Shown: piece after piece, positions 6,767-10,069 of the stretch | How the letters are laid out: the number at the start of each line of letters is the position of its first letter | Position numbering within the stretch: the stretch's first letter is position 1 | DNA from: Blastocatellia bacterium | GTDB lineage: Bacteria; Acidobacteriota; Blastocatellia; Pyrinomonadales; Pyrinomonadaceae | Assembly (NCBI GenBank): GCA_013695495.1 | Contig: JACDAK010000285.1 | Span: forward strand, 1-10,069 | Reading direction: 5' to 3' | DNA length: 10,069 bases | The notes under the pieces: generated by a model | The model's input: the letters and a program-made list of their open reading frames with translations, nothing else | Told to the model about the DNA's origin: nothing | Databases searched by the model: none | Program-made: the position numbers and the translations under genes

Positions 6767-7897
6767 ATGAAAACCCGAGTAGGCGTTATTTTCGGCGGCC
6801 GTTCCGGCGAGCATGAGATCTCGATACGTTCGGCCGCGACCGTGCTCGAGCAAATCGATCGCTCGAAATATTCGGTCGTGCCGATCGCGATCAGTAAGGA
6901 TGGTCACTGGATAAATCCCAAAGATTCGGCGGCCTTCTTTCCGACAATTTCGGAATCGCTGTTGAATGGGATCGAAGGAGCAGATGGCAGATTCGGCCTT
7001 TTGGGTGATAGAGGATACAACGGGCTGACGGTGATAGGGGATGCGGCACCGAGTATAGGGCTGGACGTCGTATTTCCAGTTTTGCACGGAACTTATGCAG
7101 AGGACGGGACGATCCAGGGCCTACTTGAAATGGCGGATATTCCATATGTAGGGTGCGGGGTTCTTGCGTCTTCGTGCGGCATGGATAAAACGGTGATGAA
7201 AACGCTTTTCCGAGACGCCGGACTTCCGCAATGCCGATACACATGGTTCCTACGTTCGAATTGGGAGTGTACGCCGGACGCGGTGATCGACAAGATAGAG
7301 ACCACACTAGGATATCCTGTTTTTGTTAAACCTGCGAATCTTGGTTCATCCGTGGGCGTTTCTATGGCCGCAGATAGCCAGCAGCTGCGGGCAGCCATAG
7401 ATCTTGCAGCGGAATATGATCGCAAGATCATTGTCGAAGAGTCCGTTAAAATGCGCGAGATCGAATGTGCGGTCCTCGGCAATGATGAACCGGAGGCGAG
7501 CAAGCCCGGGGAATATATAATTCGCGACAAGCAAAAGGCGTTTCTTGATTATACAGAGAAGTATTCGGGAACAGGGAACAACGAGTTTGTTGTTCCTGCC
7601 GCGCTGTCGGAAGAGTTATCGAACAAGATCCGGGAAATGGCAGTCAGAGCTTTCAAAGCAATCGACGGATCCGGGTTGGCACGGGTCGATTTCTTTTTGC
7701 GAAGCGATAACGGTATGCTGTTAGTGAATGAAATCAACACTATGCCGGGGCTAACTGACGCTTCGGGTTTTCCGAAAATGTGGGCGGGGTCCGGCGTTGA
7801 ATTCACCGAAGTGATCGACCGTTTGATCGTTTTGGCAATAGAGCGGCACGCGGATCGGTCGAAGAATAAGACTAATTTTGAGAGTAAAGGGGGATAA
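6767..7897 (+). CDS. ddl: D-alanine--D-alanine ligase
   Basis: This 376-residue ATP-grasp enzyme joins two D-alanines for the peptidoglycan pentapeptide in the cytoplasm. It has 'VIFGGRSGEHEISIRSA' with Glu15 near the N-terminus, 'LHGTYAEDGTIQGLLEMADIPYVGCG' across 106-131, the glycine/serine loop 'KPANLGSSVGVS' at 188-199, and the metal and phosphate site 'VNEINTMPGLT' at 320-330. Tyr266 in 'DYTEKY' lines up with the tyrosine (Tyr216 of E. coli DdlB) that favours D-Ala over D-lactate as second substrate, so a vancomycin-resistance type D-Ala-D-Lac ligase is unlikely. Length matches the longer DdlA-like class. It starts 3 bases after arginase, in the same 'ACATATG' context seen before that gene, again with no ribosome binding site. 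The stop codon overlaps the first possible dodecin start. Confidence 0.95.
   Translation: MKTRVGVIFGGRSGEHEISIRSAATVLEQIDRSKYSVVPIAISKDGHWINPKDSAAFFPTISESLLNGIEGADGRFGLLGDRGYNGLTVIGDAAPSIGLDVVFPVLHGTYAEDGTIQGLLEMADIPYVGCGVLASSCGMDKTVMKTLFRDAGLPQCRYTWFLRSNWECTPDAVIDKIETTLGYPVFVKPANLGSSVGVSMAADSQQLRAAIDLAAEYDRKIIVEESVKMREIECAVLGNDEPEASKPGEYIIRDKQKAFLDYTEKYSGTGNNEFVVPAALSEELSNKIREMAVRAFKAIDGSGLARVDFFLRSDNGMLLVNEINTMPGLTDASGFPKMWAGSGVEFTEVIDRLIVLAIERHADRSKNKTNFESKGG
7886..7893 (+). promoter_or_regulatory. ribosome binding site before the dodecin gene
   Basis: AAAGGGGG lies at the end of ddl. It is 3 bases from the ATG at 7897 and 9 bases from the ATG at 7903. The spacing favours the second ATG, which also gives the N-terminus 'MSVAKNIEI' typical of dodecins. 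Confidence 0.6.
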
Positions 7898-7902
7898 TGA
7901 AT

Positions 7903-8115
7903 ATGTCAGTAGCAAAGAATATCGAGATAACGTCGACATCTGAGGTCAGCTTTGAGGATGCGATAAAACGGGGAGTGGAGCGGGCGGCACAGACGATCGA
8001 CAACATTCAGGGAGCTTGGATCAAGGAACAAAAGGTGACGGTCGAGGGCGGCCAGGTCAAGGGTTACCGAGTGATGATGATAATCACCTTTGTCCTCGCA
8101 GATGCCGGCGAGTGA
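7903..8115 (+). CDS. dodecin family protein, non-canonical binding-site residues
   Basis: From ATG 7903 the product has 70 residues, the normal size of a dodecin, a small protein that assembles into a hollow 12-mer. The beta-alpha-beta-beta pattern is clear: strand 'AKNIEITSTS', helix 'SFEDAIKRGVERAAQTID', then 'GAWIKEQKVTVEGGQVKGYRVMMIITFVL'. Characterised archaeal and bacterial dodecins stack flavins between a Trp in 'xxWxEV' and a Gln in 'YQV'. Here the aligned Trp position appears to be Gly37, with Trp39 two residues further on, and the Gln position is Arg56. The protein therefore belongs with the GAW/YRV type, closer to the calcium dodecin (SecE2-like) pattern, and flavin binding should not be assumed. 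An ATG at 7897, overlapping the ddl stop, would add two residues. It is the last plus-strand gene and ends directly against the stop of the convergent gene. Confidence 0.88.
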   Translation: MSVAKNIEITSTSEVSFEDAIKRGVERAAQTIDNIQGAWIKEQKVTVEGGQVKGYRVMMIITFVLADAGE

Positions 8116-9036
8116 TCAGCGAGCTTTTTCAGCAGTATAGCCCTTGCGCGTTCGAATAGTCAGACCCGGACGGTTTACTCGAAGCTCAAGGGCTCTCCAT
8201 TTTCCGTCCTTTTTGTCGTTGAGGGGTTCATAGCCCAGAGTGTAGAGAACGCCGAGTTCATTTACGATACTCTCGAAAGCGTCACGCATCTCGAATCCCC
8301 CCGGAGACTCAACGAAACGCCCGCCGGACCGTTCGGCGAAATTTTCTAACACCCCGCGGTTCTGCCTAATCGATGCCGCGCTCTCAGTACGTAGAGACAT
8401 ATCTACGGTGTAGATGACGGCATTTGCCGACATCGCTGCGCGAAGCGCGCGATCGGATGAGCGGCCGCTTTGTGTGTCGGCACCGTCGGAAAGCACGATG
8501 ATCGCGCGGCGGCGTTCGGGACGTTTATCCAATTCCTGGGCGGCTTTATAAATCGCGTCGTATAAGACCGTCATGCCATACGAACGGATATCGAATATCT
8601 TTTCTGAAACGTCACGCGAAGCGGAGAAATCTTGTACCAAAGCTACTTTTGAATCGAAGCGGTAGATTGCGACTTGATCGTCTGGGCGCAGGCCATCAAG
8701 AAACTTGATGGCGGCCGATCTTGCCAGGCTCACATTAGTACCCATGCTGCCCGAACTGTCGATAAGGATGACCGCCGCAAACGGTGTTTCTTCTGCCCCA
8801 AAGGTTACGATTGGTTGCTCGACGCCATTCTCAAAGATAGAGAAATTTGTTTGCTTGAGCCCGCTGACGTGTCTGGCGTTTTTGTCGCGAACGGTCGCGT
8901 TCAGCACGACCAATGTGGAATCGACAGAAATGACGTCCTCGTCCTGTGAGGCCGCTGCCGCGGCCATGCTCAAGACAAGCGAAGCGACGAGAAGCGATCT
9001 GTGCAGCGTCGTTCGGCCTTGAAGGGTTACGATCAT
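8116..9036 (-). CDS. exported VWA-domain protein (VWFA-related Acidobacterial domain type)
   Basis: Starting at ATG 9036 the protein has 306 residues. Residues 1-30 look like a signal peptide: basic n-region with Arg8 and Arg13, a hydrophobic core 'SLLVASLVLSMAAAAAS', and probable cleavage just before 'QDEDV'. Residues about 35-80 form a small beta domain ('STLVVLNATVRDKNARHVSGL', 'FSIFENGVEQPI'). The von Willebrand factor A domain follows with a full metal-ion-dependent adhesion site: DSSGS at 93-97, Thr156 in 'YGMTVLYDAI' and Asp184 in 'VLSDGAD'. The C-terminal part has 'YTLGYEP' and ends 'TRKGYTAEKAR'. This arrangement matches the family abundant in Acidobacteria, whose function is not established; metal-dependent protein binding outside the cytoplasm is likely. 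A longer frame to 9144 is open but overlaps the preceding gene by 101 bases and hides the signal peptide. The start lies 7 bases after the upstream stop. Confidence 0.85.
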   Translation of the reverse strand: MIVTLQGRTTLHRSLLVASLVLSMAAAAASQDEDVISVDSTLVVLNATVRDKNARHVSGLKQTNFSIFENGVEQPIVTFGAEETPFAAVILIDSSGSMGTNVSLARSAAIKFLDGLRPDDQVAIYRFDSKVALVQDFSASRDVSEKIFDIRSYGMTVLYDAIYKAAQELDKRPERRRAIIVLSDGADTQSGRSSDRALRAAMSANAVIYTVDMSLRTESAASIRQNRGVLENFAERSGGRFVESPGGFEMRDAFESIVNELGVLYTLGYEPLNDKKDGKWRALELRVNRPGLTIRTRKGYTAEKAR

Positions 9037-9043
9037 GGTATCT

Positions 9044-9601
9044 CTACCGGCCTCTGAGATAGCGGGCCAATTTGATAACGGTATTCGAACTCTGGATAGC
9101 GACTGCGGAAACCGAAAATCTGGATGAACGTGAAAGTTCGTCAACGAGCATCACGGTCTTGCTTTTCATGAAGTGGAGAGCGGCCATCAGGCTATTCGAT
9201 TCAGGGCCATCTTCATCTTCCTCATCCGCCGACCGAAGATTCAGCGGCTGCCGATCGTCGCTTCCACCAAGATCGCGTCGAATCCGCGATACCAGTTTCT
9301 CAAGGTCGGCGAGATGTTTCTTGTCTTGAGCTGACAAAACTGTCTTCTCATCAACCGAATCGGTGAGTTTTTCGACCAATTTGAGAGCTTCCTGGCCGCG
9401 TTGAAGCATGGCTTCATGCTCTTTTCGCTGCTGCGAGATCTGACGGTTGGTCAAAAGATCGCGCACAGTTCGCGCGGGAGCTTCACGATTACGTTCGTCA
9501 GACGGTGCCGTCGGGTCGGCGACGATCTGCGCTGAAGCGGTCAACGCACCGCCAGCGTACGATATCAGGAGCACCAGCAATGAACAAAGGACATGAATCA
9601 T
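9044..9601 (-). CDS. hypothetical exported helical protein
   Basis: I do not recognise a family for this 185-residue protein. Residues 1-24 form a convincing signal peptide with a hydrophobic core 'VLCSLLVLLISYAGGAL' and an Ala-Ser-Ala cleavage site before Gln25. The mature part is charged and mostly helical in character: a stretch at about 42-110 ('LLTNRQISQQRKEHEAMLQR', then 'LEKLVSRIRRDLGG') could form a coiled coil, a very acidic linker 'ADEEDEDGPESN' lies near 124-135, and a second helical part follows at about 136-185. There is no lipobox, C-terminal membrane anchor or catalytic motif. It begins 4 bases after the stop of the upstream gene and ends 7 bases before the VWA gene, so the three are probably co-transcribed, and it may be a periplasmic partner of the VWA protein. 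Confidence 0.72.
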   Translation of the reverse strand: MIHVLCSLLVLLISYAGGALTASAQIVADPTAPSDERNREAPARTVRDLLTNRQISQQRKEHEAMLQRGQEALKLVEKLTDSVDEKTVLSAQDKKHLADLEKLVSRIRRDLGGSDDRQPLNLRSADEEDEDGPESNSLMAALHFMKSKTVMLVDELSRSSRFSVSAVAIQSSNTVIKLARYLRGR

Positions 9602-9605
9602 CAGC

Positions 9606-10069
9606 CTAGTTGTCTACAACCACCTGAGCATCGGGCGAGATGCCCGTAACAAGCTCTACTAACTTAACCAGAAACTCGTCTTCCGCAAGTCCGGAACTGC
9701 GCAAGGTTATCCATTCGGTTGTAAGGCCGCTGCCCCCTCGCCCCTCAACCTTAGCGTTCACGGAAACATTGTTGTTTATCCCATCGATCGACTGGACCTC
9801 GATGGTAAGGCTGTATTGGCCACGAGACCATGCGTTGTCACCAAAGTCGAGAATCGCGTAACGCTTAAGTTCGGATTGTGCGACAAGCGGGCCCCGTCCG
9901 AAAACGAACGGCTGCGTAACGATTATGCCATCCAGCGGACGTGAAGAAGCCTCATCGATGATGAGTTTCTTTTCCTCGAGTGCCAGACGGATATTGTCCA
10001 ACAACATGTCGCGACGCGAGGCCATCCGATAGGGATTGGCGAGCGGAGCGCGGGTCGTTGTTTTACCTT
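9606..10069 (-). CDS. hypothetical protein, 5' end beyond the window
   Basis: The frame ends at 9606 and stays open to the window edge, so at least 153 residues are seen. An ATG at 10025 would give 139 residues, but the 14 codons upstream of it ('GKTTTRAPLANPYR') read smoothly into the protein and look like the mature N-terminus of an exported or lipid-anchored protein whose signal lies outside. The visible part starts with a helix 'RRDMLLDNIRLALEEKKLII', continues with 'SRPLDGIIVTQPFVFGRGPL', and then alternating strands ('RGQYSLTIEVQSIDG', 'VSVNAKVEGRGG'). This is an alpha/beta plan that could bind in the cell envelope. No catalytic motif or named family is recognised. It precedes the small exported protein by 4 bases and is the first visible gene of the minus-strand set. 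Confidence 0.65.
   Translation of the reverse strand, partial: GKTTTRAPLANPYRMASRRDMLLDNIRLALEEKKLIIDEASSRPLDGIIVTQPFVFGRGPLVAQSELKRYAILDFGDNAWSRGQYSLTIEVQSIDGINNNVSVNAKVEGRGGSGLTTEWITLRSSGLAEDEFLVKLVELVTGISPDAQVVVDN

Noticed and set aside
6767..7897. Possible vancomycin-resistance D-Ala-D-Lac ligase
   Set aside because: The DYTEKY tyrosine typical of D-Ala-D-Ala ligases is present, and no vanH or vanX genes are adjacent.
9037..9144. Longer N-terminus for the VWA gene
   Set aside because: It overlaps the preceding gene by 101 bases and places a polar stretch before a clear signal peptide that begins at 9036.
1..10069. tRNA, rRNA, CRISPR array, insertion sequence or prophage
   Set aside because: No repeat arrays, transposase or integrase genes, or RNA gene patterns were seen, and nearly all the window is accounted for by protein-coding genes.

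Overview
The window looks like a chromosomal housekeeping region of a Gram-negative (diderm) bacterium, most likely a member of the Acidobacteriota. Evidence for a diderm is the lptA/lptB pair for lipopolysaccharide export. Evidence for Acidobacteriota is the exported VWA protein, which has the layout of the 'VWFA-related Acidobacterial domain' family, and the general character of the proteins. This placement is inference from recalled family features; no search was run. Genes are packed tightly, with gaps of 0-12 bases or short overlaps at most junctions.

Plus strand, 1-8115. A run of co-directional genes begins with the 3' end of lptA and lptB (LPS transport). After a gap of 105 bases with a possible promoter come rpoN (sigma-54), hpf (long-form ribosome hibernation factor), hprK (HPr kinase/phosphorylase), rapZ (P-loop RNA-binding/adaptor family), a mannose-type PTS EIIA protein and ptsH (HPr). 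Then follow arginase, D-alanine-D-alanine ligase and a dodecin. The lptA-lptB-rpoN-hpf-...-rapZ-HPr order matches the well-known rpoN neighbourhood of Proteobacteria; here ptsN is absent and hprK plus an EIIA-Man-like protein are present. HPr keeps both the catalytic histidine (His15) and the serine (Ser48) that HprK would modify. With no EI or sugar permease in the window, this looks like a regulatory phosphorelay that could connect carbon/energy status to sigma-54 transcription, ribosome hibernation and, by adjacency, arginine breakdown and cell-wall precursor synthesis.

Minus strand, 8116-10069. Three closely spaced genes read in the opposite direction and converge on the dodecin gene with no intergenic base. 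In transcription order they are a hypothetical protein cut by the window edge, a small exported helical protein of unknown function, and an exported VWA-domain protein with an intact MIDAS motif.

The main points for a second look are the Lys-to-Met replacement in the RapZ Walker A motif, the dodecin that lacks the usual flavin-stacking Trp/Gln pair, the HPr with Ala in place of the usual Pro after the active site, the HprK/EIIA/HPr module without EI, and the uncharacterised exported VWA gene set. No tRNA, rRNA, CRISPR, insertion sequence or clear sign of horizontal transfer was seen.
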